A stretch of DNA of 64,000 nt, taken from Lepeophtheirus salmonis. Taxonomy: Eukaryota; Arthropoda; Copepoda; Siphonostomatoida; Caligidae. Location of the stretch: positions 8,826,301-8,890,300 of the forward strand of contig NC_052133.2 of the NCBI RefSeq assembly GCF_016086655.4. Reading direction: 5' to 3'. This document shows positions 1 through 10,905 of the stretch, piece by piece. The first letter of the stretch is position 1, and the number at the start of each line of letters is the position of its first letter. Position numbers and translations under genes: made by a program. Below the pieces are notes generated by a model. The model did no database searches. It was not told the DNA's origin and saw only the letters and a program-made list of their open reading frames with translations.

Positions 1-840
1 TACGATCCCTCTCCAATTTGCCAATACTGACCGCTTCTGTTCAATTACCACCTTCAAATGGTCGAGTTGGCCACAGTAGAGAGAAATTGAGTGTTTGGGC
101 ATAAGGGAGTACCTCATCGTAGATTATACCTAGCTAATCCCACCAAAGACATTGCAATATTTTTTGGCAGTCAACCCCGGCTTGACCACGGTCTGGTCAG
201 ACTTTTCAAGATATACAAACAATATTAAAAATAATGAAAAAAGTGTACTTTATAAACAAGTGAAAGTGGCTTCGTAATGTCTTTTTTGATTTCCGAAAAC
301 AAGAAATGGAACTTAAAAAACTTAAGAATCGCTGATTTGGATTAATGCCATAAGAACAGTTTATTTATAATTGTCTCTTATTTTCTCCATCTTTATCGAG
401 TTGCAACCTAACTGGAGGTATTTTTCCTTTTTACCTGCGCCGAATGTTTTTAAAGGGCCAAAATTTGAAAAATAAATAAATATTTTTTTATTCGATAAGC
501 AAAACTAAATTTATATTTTATTTTATTTCTAAAAAAAAAAAAAATAACACTGATTAATTTATAAATAACATTAAATATTAAGATGAATCAATTTCTTTAA
601 TTCTTTTGTGTATAGGAGGTAAAAGGCTTGTTATACTTAAAATATTAATGCAAATTTATAAAATCAGAACTCTGAAAATTGTTTCAACTGTGCGGACATC
701 AATAAAGAACACACGAACTCTATTTTCTATTTATGTTATAGGCAATGAGCAAAATTCCCATTAGAGTAAGTAATGTGCAAAATGGCAGTGCAATGTATAG
801 AGTTTCCAATAAAGTGTTCATTATCCTTTCATTTACATTG
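1..840. other. No gene seen
   Basis: AT-rich sequence with A runs at 530-545. Open frames are very short and no recognised repeat occurs before about 765. Confidence 0.6.
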
Positions 841-842
841 TC

Positions 843-990
843 AGGTAAGTGATCGTGGGTAATTTGATCATCAAACAATTCATTGCAAGCAATTTGTCAT
901 TAAGGATTTCATTGTGATACAATTTCATTCCAATCAACTTTATATCAAGTGTATTTTCATTGAAACTTATGTTGGATTCACACAATTAAA
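843..990 (+). repeat. Dispersed repeat, inverted partner at 39090-39215
   Basis: CAGGTAAGTGATCGTGGGTA and the following CAATTCATTGC...CATTAAGGATTTCATTGTGA match, as reverse complement, the stretch at 39090-39215. The flank also shares AATGTGCAAAATGGCAG-like sequence near 765-790. Old non-coding repeat. Confidence 0.6.
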
Positions 991-1064
991 CTATTGTAGG
1001 GTAATAAATTTTTTTCTAGAGACTCCATTTTATTTTGAAAAATATAACCTCGTCCAATAGGTTG

Positions 1065-1400
1065 TGCAGGTGAACAGCTGGTCCCTAAAGGTAATCAAAA
1101 CATATCGCTACCACTATCCTGAGTATCAAGGACACCATCTAATATATTATAATACAACTAGGTCCCGGTGTACGTAAGTGAACCTCAAGGGGGTTCAAAA
1201 CCAATTGTTGAAGCTATCCAGAGTATAAGGACCCCCTTTTGTAACTTATAATAAGCTCTGCCCACGGGATACGTAAGTGAACTGCTTTTTCACAAGGTGA
1301 ATAAAAACCCATCGCTGCCACTATCCTGAGAATCAAGGACCCCTTTCAGTATCTTATTACATAGCAAAGCCTACGGGTGGCGACCGTCCAGAGCATAATT
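1065..1400 (+). repeat. Three-unit diverged tandem repeat, about 100-bp period
   Basis: Units share ACGTAAGTGAAC (ends at 1183 and 1283, with a weaker match ending at 1075), AAAACC-AT-GCTG-CACTATCC and GAGTATCAAGGACCCCC-TT. Spacing is 99-108 bp. The array stops just before the Tc1 relic. Function is unknown; it may be part of an older element. Confidence 0.65.
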
Positions 1401-1460
1401 AACAAGCACAATAGGTTCAATACTATTAAACACTTCCGTGGGCGTGGCAAGTAGCGTAAG

Positions 1461-2210
1461 GTGTCCCCAAACTTGCCAGAAAATTATGCTGAGAGTTCAA
1501 CAAGAACCCCTGGACAACAACTAAGACTAATGGAACGCTTGACCAGGCAGGAACGAAGGTGTCACAGTACACAATCGAGTAAGTTTTGCACAGTGGAGGT
1601 CTCCATGGACGTAACCCATAGAAACCTCCACTGTGTTGGGGAAATAACAGATAGAAGCTCGTCTGGCCTTTGCTAGAGGTTATCTAAAGCCAGATCCCGG
1701 CTTTTGGTTAACTTCCTTATGGTCTGATAAGACGAAGTTAGAGCTATTTGGCGACATGGATGTTCAGCATGTCTGGAGGAAGAAAGGAGAAACGTACAAG
1801 CCGAAGAACACTATCCCCACCATGAAGCACGGTGTTGGTAGAATTATAGAAAAGGAGGATTACAACAAGATCCTTTATGAAAACTTAAAGGAAACTCCTC
1901 TTTTCCACAACTGGACATTCCAGCAGGATAATGATCCAAAACATAATGCAACAGTAGTAAAGAAATGATTCTAGATTCAACATTCTAGAATGGGCGAGTC
2001 AAAGTCCAACCTTGAATCTTATCGAGAACTGGTGGCAGAACTGGTGGCAATACTTGAAGACAAGAGTAATGCCGATGAAATTAACCAACCTAACCTAACT
2101 TGAGGCCTTTGCCAAGGAAGAGTGGACACTCGACACATGCAGGAAGCTTGTAGAATTGTACAAAAATCGTCTAGAATCAGTCCAAATATACAAAGTCTAT
2201 TGACTATTAA
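1461..2210 (+). pseudogene. Tc1-like transposase relic, frameshifted
   Basis: Fragments in several frames follow Tc1 transposase order. A weak LHGRNP...KPPL segment lies near 1600-1640 and LWSDKTKLELFG near 1720-1755. An open stretch at 1756-1968 includes VWRKKGETYKPKNTIPTMKH and the catalytic-core motif FQQDNDPKHNAT. After a frameshift near 1975 come SPTLNLIENWWQYLK and LEAFAKEEW...LYKNRLESV, ending near 2205. The motifs are those of the DD34E nuclease of the Tc1 group (cut-and-paste transposition, nucleus). It cannot be active because of the stops and frame changes. No clear terminal inverted repeats were found; a short direct repeat array lies just upstream. Confidence 0.8.
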
Positions 2211-2495
2211 AACATATTGGCGCATAGGGTATGAATAATTATGAACATCGTATTTTTTAGTTATCAATCAATAGAATACTCATGAATTCAAAAGCTCTTT
2301 GAATTGTGTATAGTTGTGTATATGTCTCTTGATCACATATAATTCATAAAAAAAACCCAGATTATTACCAGATACAGGAAATTATCAAGTAAGACATTTT
2401 GACTTTTGAGCCATTTTATATTTTATTATTTCTCTAATTGTGAAATGACTATTTTTTCATCAAGCTCGAGGTATTATAAAATAAGTTACTCAAAA

Positions 2496-2501
2496 TTTAT
2501 T
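2496..2501 (-). terminator. Poly(A) signal of the serine protease gene
   Basis: AATAAA on the minus strand, 19 nt past the TAA that ends at 2520. The 3' untranslated region would be very short, which fits the compact gene. Confidence 0.7.
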
Positions 2502-2519
2502 TATAGGACTATTCAAGCC

Positions 2520-3588
2520 TTAAGCTTCAATTTTCCTTCCCGTGTTCTCTTCAATCCACTCCAAGTAAGAAGTGACTCGAGCAAATCCTTCGGGCTTTCC
2601 ATCATCGCAAGTTTTTCCTCCAACAAAGTCTGCAACACCGATTTGCATATATTTTCCATCTTCAATTTCATAATTCATTGGACCTCCACTATCTCCCTAA
2701 GAATTAATTTTTAAGCTATTTATAACATCGAATGCAATTGACTTGATTGTCACTTACATTACAAACACCCTTATGATCAGAGGAATCGATGCAAATCAAA
2801 TCTTCATTGATCAATGAGCCATATGTTTGAGCACACACATCATTTTTAATCACTCTCAGTCCGTTGACATAGTGTAATTGGGGCACACTAATAGGATTTG
2901 GAGATCCTTGGATGAGTCCCCAACCAGTGGACGTGACAGTTTCATCAGCAAAAGTTTTTCCCATATCGGAGTACTTGGGCAAGCAAATGGGTCTAACATA
3001 ATCTGCAATTAACATCATCATTTTTGCTATAGAATAAGTAAAGTAGATTACCATTAAACTCCAATTCCTTCTCTAGTTTGATTAGAGCAATGTCGTCCTG
3101 ATATCCAAACACGCTGTTGATATAGTTGGGGTGAGGAATAGATTCAGTGCCCAAAATTACTTGCTGATGAGGTTCATCCTTGGAATAATCATGAGTTCCA
3201 GCAGAGATAGTGAATCTATCAAATGGAACCACACAATGGGATGCAGTGAGAATGTACTGCTTATTCACAATGGATCCTGTACAGCGACCAGAGTCAAAAT
3301 TGCTGCTCATTTGGATAGCAACAACCCATGGAAATTGATTGGGCTCAGCTTCTTGTCCACCAATGATTTTCGATGAGAATTCCTTGTTTTCAATTCCGCA
3401 AATATCTATTATACATAGTAGAAAGTATTTAAAATATGTAACAGTTTCGGTTAGCTTTTACCTTCATATTCAGCTGAAGATGATTGCTAGAAGGGGAAAT
3501 ATATTGAGTGTTAGTTCAGGATATTCATTTAAAAATCACTTACCAAGAATGCAATGGATAACAAAATAGCACAAAATAACTTCATCAT
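2520..3588 (-). CDS. Secreted S1-family serine protease (brachyurin/chymotrypsin-like), 5 exons
   Basis: Five exons joined by GT-AG introns of 57, 56, 49 and 61 nt: 3544-3588, 3462-3486, 3052-3405, 2758-3002 and 2520-2696. Together they give 846 nt, or 281 residues plus TAA. Residues 1-15 (MMKLFCAILLSIAFL) are a signal peptide, followed by a short propeptide ending in Lys36 and the mature start IIGG at 37. The catalytic triad is intact: His80 (LTASHC), Asp128 (DDIALIKL) and Ser226 (GDSGGP). Cysteine pairs expected for the fold are 65-81, 198-212 and 222-253, and Cys26 probably ties the propeptide to Cys148 as in chymotrypsinogen. Hand alignment puts Gly220 at chymotrypsin position 189, Val248 at 216 and Glu259 at 226. 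It is therefore not a classical trypsin and resembles crab collagenase (Gly189/Asp226). The length is normal for a secreted digestive or host-interaction protease. It is likely a gut enzyme, but tissue is not shown by sequence. The exon structure is read directly; specificity is inferred. Confidence 0.95.
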
Positions 3589-3630
3589 GTATAATGTGGT
3601 ACTAACCTAATCTTAGTAGAGAATAAAGGG

Positions 3631-3640
3631 GTTTTATATA
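3631..3640 (-). promoter_or_regulatory. TATA box of the serine protease gene
   Basis: On the minus strand this reads TATATAAAAC, a strong TATA box about 43-52 nt upstream of the protease ATG at 3588. A start site about 30 nt downstream of the box would fall near 3603-3608 and leave a 5' leader of about 15-20 nt, which is plausible for a highly expressed secreted enzyme. Confidence 0.75.
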
Positions 3641-3659
3641 ATTCATTTTATCTTATCTC

Positions 3660-4360
3660 TATGGAGGTATATAACGCTGAAAACTCTTGATTTTTTAATG
3701 CGCAGTGTGTGTAAATATCAATTTAAATTCATGTATGTAGATAAAAAAGATTTAATCTGTGTATTAATTTCCTCTCAGTTATTGACATTAACATTAATTT
3801 AAAATGCTAACATAGTATGTTTATTTAAAATTGGTGTAGTAAACAAAAAAGGCCCGGTCCGGAATCACCACTAAATAGGGAATAATCAAACTAAAAAAAT
3901 AAATAGCAAGGTGGTGTGACTTTCTGTAGCTTGCTATTTTTTTGCTGAGAATAATTAATAATATACACCTATATTTGATATCTATATTAATAAAGCAAAG
4001 GTTATCCGTATGTATGAAAAATGGGCACAAGGTGCACTCTATATAGTGCTTCCTGATGTATATAATATAAACTAATAAAGTTTTGTAAAAAAAAAAAATC
4101 ACTCCATAAAATGAAGGAAATCTTGCAATCGTTTCGTTCAACTCAGATTTTTAAAAAAAAAAAAAGTATTAAATTTAAATAAATGAATGTAACTTTAGTT
4201 GAGGTTTTGCAACGAGCTAAGTACTCTCTGGCTCATCCAATCATTTTTATTTTTTTTCTTCTGTAGGTGTTTGTATTTTTGTGGAGAGACCGTCTAAGAA
4301 TTGAGTGAGAAGCTACGTGTGAGTGTGCTCATGACAAATGGAGATTAATACGAAGGATTT
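3660..4360. other. No gene seen upstream of the protease
   Basis: Contains a 106-residue minus-strand frame (3821-4141) rich in Ile, Phe and Tyr with no recognisable motif, best taken as chance in AT-rich DNA. Upstream regulatory sites beyond the TATA box are not identifiable. Confidence 0.5.
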
Positions 4361-4365
4361 GTTCG

Positions 4366-4495
4366 ACAATTACTGGGTGGTACATTGAAATCTGAAGACT
4401 TACTAATTCGATAGTTAATAAGGTTGGATGATTGAAATCAATTCATATTTTTATTAAAGCATAAAAAATTAGTTACAAAACTAATTAAATAGTCT
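4366..4495 (+). mobile_element. Mariner family A, 5' end fragment
   Basis: Begins GGGTGGTACATTGAAATCTG and continues through AAAGCATAAAAAATTAGTTAC, matching the 5' ends at 10158, 33625 and 63709. Only about 130 bp remain and no coding part. Confidence 0.7.
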
Positions 4496-5004
4496 ACTGT
4501 CCATGAAAGATGGAGAGTAAAACTAAGGATTTGTTTAGGAGTTATATTCTATATTATTAACGACAAATTAGTCTTTAGTTGACACCTAATTATTCTGGGC
4601 AATGTTGAATAATAGAGTTAGTTAAATAATATTATAATTCAAGGAAAGTTGTTTCCTTTAGTCACACCACGGCACCACTCCCATTCAGTTTCTTTACAAA
4701 CTAATATAAGTAAACATCACTGTTGCACTAATAGCCTTCCTACCTTATTACAGTCAATATTACTTAAAAACACTTCTTTTCATTTTTGATCTGTATTTTG
4801 CCACACAGCCTTTATATAAGGGAGGGAGATAACAGAAAAAAAGGTTCAAAACCAATTGGTAGCAACCCAATACCAGGTCAAATATATCTCAATTAGGGAA
4901 ATATTATTCAATAATTGTTGAAAATTGTTCACAGCTAAATAAAAATATAATTAGTAGAGTCGTGAAGATTGTGGTGTGCGTTACTTTAAAAAAAAAATTA
5001 AAAA

Positions 5005-5233
5005 ATTGTGGGTATCGTGCCAAATGCTGGGCAAGACAGACAGATTTTGCACCAATCATTGTTGATGACATCACTATTTATTACTTTTCAAAAAGATGTA
5101 TCGTGAGAACTGCTAGGCAAGCAACACAGATTTGCAAAAAAATTGCAACCCCTCATTCACTATGACGTCGATTTTAAACAGTGTGGTGAAAGTCAAACAT
5201 CAGTCGTACACGCGTTATGGTATTACCTTGGCC
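5005..5233 (+). mobile_element. MITE family (CCAAGG TIR), copy 1
   Basis: Shares GGCAAGACAGACAGATTTTG, TGACGTC, GTGTGGTGAAAGTCAAACAT and GCGTTATGGTATTACCTTGG with copies at 34229 and 49500. The left TIR is missing and no transposase is encoded. An open frame across part of it (4962-5165) is best explained by the repeat. Confidence 0.6.
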
Positions 5234-5870
5234 AAGAGTAAAGTAGGATTCCTCTTACTGATTATTCCTTTTTTCATAATTTCTAATGTATTTATAGAGT
5301 AGATAATTTTGTAAGGAAAAAAGAGCCCAAAGAGATGTCAACTGTCTGTTATATGATTATTTTTTTGGGAGGGGGAAGAAAATGAATTACTGCAATAATG
5401 AAGACCACCTTCTAGATATAGAATAGCATTATTGTTGTGAAAATGTTGTAATTATATTTAAGTTCATTTTTTAATCAGTTTAAGTCAAAGATGGTCGAGA
5501 ATTCTTCTTTCAGAAGGAAATGCTAACATATAGGACTGATTAAATAATGAACAACAAGGAAGAAAGAGCACACGCATCAACCGTTATTCCTTTTCTAATT
5601 TTTGAAGGGATTCGTCAAATTGTGGGGGGTACCAGGGTAATTTTCGGTTTATTTTTTATTAAAACATAACGGCATTCAGTATTATTTGTGTATCATCCCA
5701 TTCTCTACCAGCCGATTTTAATACAAACACACACTAATGGAGATTAAGTCTGGTATTAATGTCACATTATCATCACATACTCACGTCTCCTATTAATAGA
5801 GTACAAACACGTTGTGCACTTTAGTGTATTTTGTGCAATTTAATTCGTGAAGTAGAGAAGTCGTTTTTGG

Positions 5871-6173
5871 ATGAACTACTCAATTCAATACTACAATGAT
5901 GATCATTTTGACTTGATTAATGTGGATGATATAGTTGAAAAAACGCTTGTGTTCTGTTGTAAAACCTTAAATAATTATATTTTGAAGAACTCTTTAATTG
6001 TATTAGATCAAAACATTCTACAAAGTGCCCCTTTATCTAGTTGTATTTTGAAACGACAATTGGAGGATGAAATTTTTTTCACGTTAATATTTAAAGAGTT
6101 TGATATCATTCAGTATATTGATCAACGTATTGTAGAGCATCTTTTTAATCTCTCCATTTCCATTCAAAATTGA
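5871..6173 (+). CDS. Unrecognised 100-residue open frame
   Basis: Complete ATG-to-TGA frame of 100 codons in very AT-rich DNA, where random frames are usually shorter. It begins MNYSIQYYNDDHFDLINVDD. It has no signal peptide, is acidic at the N-terminus, and contains alternating hydrophobic and charged stretches with three cysteines. No family is recognised. Downstream coding-like segments in other frames (6190-6480, 6530-6775) suggest that it could be the first exon of a larger or decayed gene. It may equally be chance. Confidence 0.35.
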   Translation: MNYSIQYYNDDHFDLINVDDIVEKTLVFCCKTLNNYILKNSLIVLDQNILQSAPLSSCILKRQLEDEIFFTLIFKEFDIIQYIDQRIVEHLFNLSISIQN

Positions 6174-6189
6174 AATAACAGTATATAAA

Positions 6190-6780
6190 GTGGGAGAGTG
6201 TTTGTGGGAATGACGTCAAGAAGCAGTATGATTCCTATATACGAGAACATCGATAAGACGAGGTTGAAAGGAAAAATTAGTTACTGAATGAAAAGGAAGA
6301 AACTCTGTTCTTCTTCAATAGATGGAGTTACAAAAAGTGGAAAAACTTTTGGAGTGGAAGAAGAAATCACCTCAAAAAGTTGATGAACCAATCAAATTTA
6401 GGCCGGAACAAGTTGTAGCCCAGGATTTTAAACCTCCTAAAATTATTAAAGCCTTTAAATACATTCTGTTTCTTGATATATAAAACAAAACAAAAAAAAA
6501 AAAAACTACTCCCTTTATCCGAAAATTCAAGGAAATGTCAAGAAGGATGGTGATGAATCAATGACGATTATTTTACAGAAGCCTTGTGATCCGGTCTATA
6601 TCTTACTATATTTTGGAACATAAACAAAATATTAAAAATGTTTCGTATAAAGTTCCCCACAGCAGTACAAGATCTCTGAGAGCTGGTCACTTGAGAGCAT
6701 TTTGGATTTTACCGAGTGGTACGGTCAAGAAGGCAGTGGGTCCAAGTTTAACGATGATTTTATTCTTTGAATGTTAAATT
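6190..6780 (+). pseudogene. Unrecognised decayed or spliced coding-like segments
   Basis: Several short frames read like protein. Near 6195-6265 is YIKWESVCGNDVKKQYDSYI. Near 6321-6480 is a 53-residue frame starting MELQKVEKLLEWKKKSPQ. Near 6520-6620 is IQGNVKKDGDESMTIILQKP. Near 6663-6777, after a possible acceptor CCCCACAG, comes YKISESWSLESILDFTEWYG and then a stop. They lie in different frames on the same strand, as expected of exons or of a frameshifted relic. No homologue is recognised and the exon joins cannot be fixed. Confidence 0.35.
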
Positions 6781-7309
6781 TATGTTATAATTTTGATTTT
6801 TAGAAAATTTTCATAAAATCAGGTAAGAAATAAAGTCATAGGAGCGGGGTTCAATGTTTTTCTTCCACCTTGCAAGCGATTAGATGAACCACCCTCTATG
6901 TGTATAATAATGTTATCACATGCCTCAACAAATTTTACATAATTTGTAAAAGTAATTGCTGATAAATATTTTATATTACATTTTCTTCTATACGAATCCT
7001 TATTCACTTTTTTTTTTTTTTTTTTTATCTTCATAGCAACTTAAACATTCCATTACGCATATTTCAATGTGCGCAATAATTGTAATTTTTAAAAATAAAC
7101 TTGAAGAAGAAATATAGTCTAGAAATATTATATATTTTAAAACATGATTGAATATATCTTTATACTTTCAAATAATCCCTCATATATTAATTATTTATTC
7201 ATTTCAGGATTGATACCCATAAATACATTTTGTAATCTAGTTTTATCAGAAAAAATGCTAAGTTTTGTCTAGGTATGATCTTAAAAGCTATAAAAATATC
7301 AGTAGCGTT

Positions 7310-7668
7310 GGGTTGGTCCTTATTTAGGACCGAGGATTGCAGTCCAGTCTAGTCCCACTTGTTGGTCCTTAAAGAAGGTAAATATATCCCTTGTGACAGG
7401 GTGTTTTTCCTCCTTTTAATTATTCCGTTATATAACAGAATAAATTATATATCTTATTAACAATAAAATATGTTCGTATTATATTGTATTATAATGAAAA
7501 ATATAATATTTTTTGCAAGATATGTGCAATAACCTTAATGTATATATTTAATATATCTTATTTGGCTTAATAAACCATCGATATTTATATGAAAAATTCC
7601 AAGGACCAAGAGTTAAGAACCAGTCCCAAGGAGCGATAGGAATTGTCCTAAGACTGGACTAGACCGAA
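7310..7668. repeat. Imperfect fold-back with GGTCC motifs
   Basis: A small hairpin GGTCCTTATTTAGGACC lies at 7316-7332. AGTCCAGTCT at 7341 recurs as its reverse complement at about 7651, and TTGGTCCTT at 7314 and 7371 recurs inverted near 7600. This suggests an old fold-back element of about 350 bp. Confidence 0.4.
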
Positions 7669-9306
7669 TAAATACACCACTAAATCAAATAAATGTAAAT
7701 ATTATTTCTTCATATCAACGCATTAATATACAAGAGAGACATTGCTTGAAATCTTAAATGTAAATAGTTTATGATTAGCATATATATTCTGCATTTAACA
7801 ATCATATAATTGCTTGGTAAAGAATTAAATGAGTGTAATAATTACGTAATTTAAGTTTGATATAACTTGATATTATTATTGCAAAAACAGTAAATTATAT
7901 TACATTATATGAATTTTGAGAATCAAATTAGTACCCATCAGGGTTTTTGGAAAACTGCCCAGGGGAAAATTACCCGTATTTTGTTCAAACTTCATGATGA
8001 ATAATAACACATCATAAATTCGCTCAATATTATTTATAATAAATATCTAAACAAATTTGTTTTTTCCATCCCCCAACGGAGTATCTTCAAGTGAAAGGAA
8101 TATTATTGCAATACAATTCCCTTGCAATTTTTTACATTCAATTATTATTTGGATTTTAATAGTAATATACATTAATAATTGCTTTTTATTTAATTTTGCA
8201 ATGGGTACACTTAATTTTAAAGTATTTTTTTAGTTTTCTTTTTGGAAAGGTTAGCGTAACTAACTTACTTCGGTTGGGGCTTGGAATTATTTTTTGATAT
8301 TAGAGGGGTGTCTTGGATGTATGTGACGCATTGATATTGACATTGGTTTTTAAAAATCCCACACAACCCCCGGGGACACTAGTTAATCAGAGGGGGGGGA
8401 GAGTATTCAACCCTAATTTAAGAGCCTCAAAGCTAGTTATTTCCCTTACTCTTCCTATATTGCAATGATATTATCCACAGCTGAAGGTTAGACAATTGTC
8501 ATAAATAATTTAGTCCTCAATTTTTTTTTTAAAGAAGGAATTCAAGTCATCAAAATAGAAAATACAAAAACTACTTTATATCCTGAGAGATAATCAAATT
8601 CATTAAACTTTGATAAAAATATTCTAAATTTACGAATAAATCATAAATAAGGACTTATCAAGATAGATAAGGAATTGTAAATTATTTGATATAATTTTTC
8701 ATGAAAATCCTGACAAGGGTTTTCGATATAACCTACATTCAAAAGAAATAAGAAGCATGGTGTGTAATATCTCAGTTCACTAATGAAGTGTTTAAGGTGA
8801 ATGACACTATGCAACAAAATGTAGGTTTTGGACAGCCTACTGGCTGAAACCACAACTAATATTCTTATTTAAGCCGTAGAAAACAAAAATGACAATTATT
8901 GACAGTTTGACCTTTAAATCCTTTCTAAAAAAATCAAGTTTTTAGGGAATAACTTTTATTCAATGCCATTTTTCCACCTAAAATAACTATATGGATGAAA
9001 ATAAAAGCAAATATGAATTGATACATACATTTCAGCATTTGAAAAATGAATTATTCTATACTTTATTTTGATTACAATTAATACAAAATGCTTTAACAAT
9101 CAAAAAATCTTGTAAGATGAAAGACCTTACTTAAGAGGTCATATCTTTTTTTTTTTCATCATGTGCATGATACCCTTGCTGAAGTTATAGAATAGACCTT
9201 AAATTTTAATTTAAAAAAAAAGTTACAATTAAAAAAAGTACATTTTGATTGATTTATGTTCAATTTAGTTTTGAACATTTATTAAGTTATTTAAGTACAA
9301 TACGCT

Positions 9307-9357
9307 GATCAGGTTGCGTGAATATTTATGTATAATATATATTCATGCAACATGACC
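9307..9357. repeat. Hairpin, about 24-bp imperfect arms
   Basis: TGATCAGGTTGCGTGAATAT on the left pairs with ATATTCATGCAACATGACCA on the right with a few mismatches and an A/T loop. It could be a cruciform or the remains of two close inverted ends. Confidence 0.55.
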
Positions 9358-10157
9358 ACGATTAATTTTTACAAATATATAAAATAGTGTATTTTCTATT
9401 CAACTGATTTCATGTGGTTGAATTTTGTATAATTTAAAGTTACCTGCCCACTCAACATAGTATTTTCTAAATGCTCTAATGTTTTTTATCACTTTATATT
9501 TACTTTTATTGTCATCTATATAGTTAATTCATGTCAAAATATGACACTGAATCGTAGAATTCACCCTAAAAAGGGATTTTTTTTTAAAAAAGCTTAAAGG
9601 CCAAAATAATATATGTTGAAAATTTCAATGGTCATAAGACCGTTCTACGGATAAAATAACAATAATAAATGTGGGCTTTAGCCTGCGGAAAAAATGTTGT
9701 TGCATAGTCTAATCAATCTTCCTCAATAATTAACAGTTGACAATTAGAAAAGTAGAGAAGTTTTTCAAAATTTGTCATTTGCTTTTTTTATGTTGAGGTT
9801 GTGAGAGTATAAAAAGTTTGACGTTAATAACCTTATTGTAGATGATAAAAAGGCTTGGAGGTTTAATTGATTTGTTGTACTAATAGAAACTAAATATAAA
9901 TATATATATTGGTGTATATTCTCTAAGTTTGCTCGTAATTCGTTCTTCCTCTTTTTATCTTAAAGTTTGAGACCGTGTTAGCACAAAATTTGAAATGCAA
10001 CTATTGTAACCTTTTATTAATAAGAAAATAACATCGCTAGGTGGTGAAGTGAAGAGTATATTATTAGATTAGGAGGAACAATTAGCACATTATTGACACA
10101 TGTTAGATACTTTAATCATTTTTTGTATCTGCCATGAATCATTATTATAAAATACCG

Positions 10158-10905
10158 GGCTGTCCTTTGAAATCTGAACACTTACTAATTCATTCATTAA
10201 TGAAGGTTGTGTAACTGAAATGAAATCATATATCGATATATTAAAGCATAAGGAATTAGTTACAAACCTGAGCTCTATAGCTTAAGTAAAAGTTGAGATA
10301 AATGACATTTGAACGTGATCCACAAATTTCTATTCCCGCGCTCCAAGCAGTTGGGGGTCTCGAGAGCTACCGTCTACCCCCTCAGATAGTTCGAAACGTC
10401 GAAAATTCAAAAAGGCCAAACTGAACCCGAAGGAGCTAAAGCAAACATCACAGGCTAATCATCTCAGGTCCATGAGGACCCCTGCAAATGATCTGGTTTC
10501 ACACTAGATTGCCCAGAGAACTATCAACAAAACTAGGTGCTCTGTGAGGCTGAATAAGCCACTTTGATACCTGCAATGACAGAAACAGCTCTCCTTGGTT
10601 GCAAGACTCTTTTGAATGAGTTTTGAATTAGTCTTTTGAACTCATTTTTGACACTTTTGCCCCCTTCAGCCCTGATGCCAACCCCCTGGACTACACATTT
10701 TTAGTGCAGGCCGAGGGGAAGGCCTGCAGTGTCTATCATCCTAATACTAAGGCCCTCAAAGCTACTGGGATGCTATGCCAGAAGACTATATCCGTAGTGG
10801 ATTCTAGGTCTTCTGCCACCACCTGGAACCCCTCTTCGCCGCTAAAAGGATCTTTATTAATGATTAAGATAGTTCAGACATACATCTATTTATAGTATTA
10901 AATTA
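10158..10905 (+). mobile_element. Mariner family A, internally deleted copy
   Basis: The 5' end matches the family A consensus (CTTTGAAATCTGAACACTTA, then AATTAGTTACAAACCTGAGC). Transposase traces follow: an N-terminal piece with RKVKKAKLNPKELKQ-like residues near 10400, then a jump near 10630 to the C-terminal part. The C-terminal part covers PPSALMPTPWTTH, RHPNTKALKA-like and DYIRSGF...AAKGSLLMI-like segments, out of frame in places. The same join (GTTTCAC...CATTTTTGACACTTTTGCCC) is present in the copies at 26325 and 37060. The copy is broken by stops and the 3' TIR is worn. Confidence 0.8.

Larger units (their letters stand above)
6950..10150. other. AT-rich intergenic DNA
   Basis: Only the fold-back at 7310, the hairpin at 9307 and homopolymer runs stand out. 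Near 7920-7980 a short stretch (GTACCCATCAGGG...GAAAACTGCCCAGGGG) resembles the flank of the 39300 repeat. No coding signal. Confidence 0.6.
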
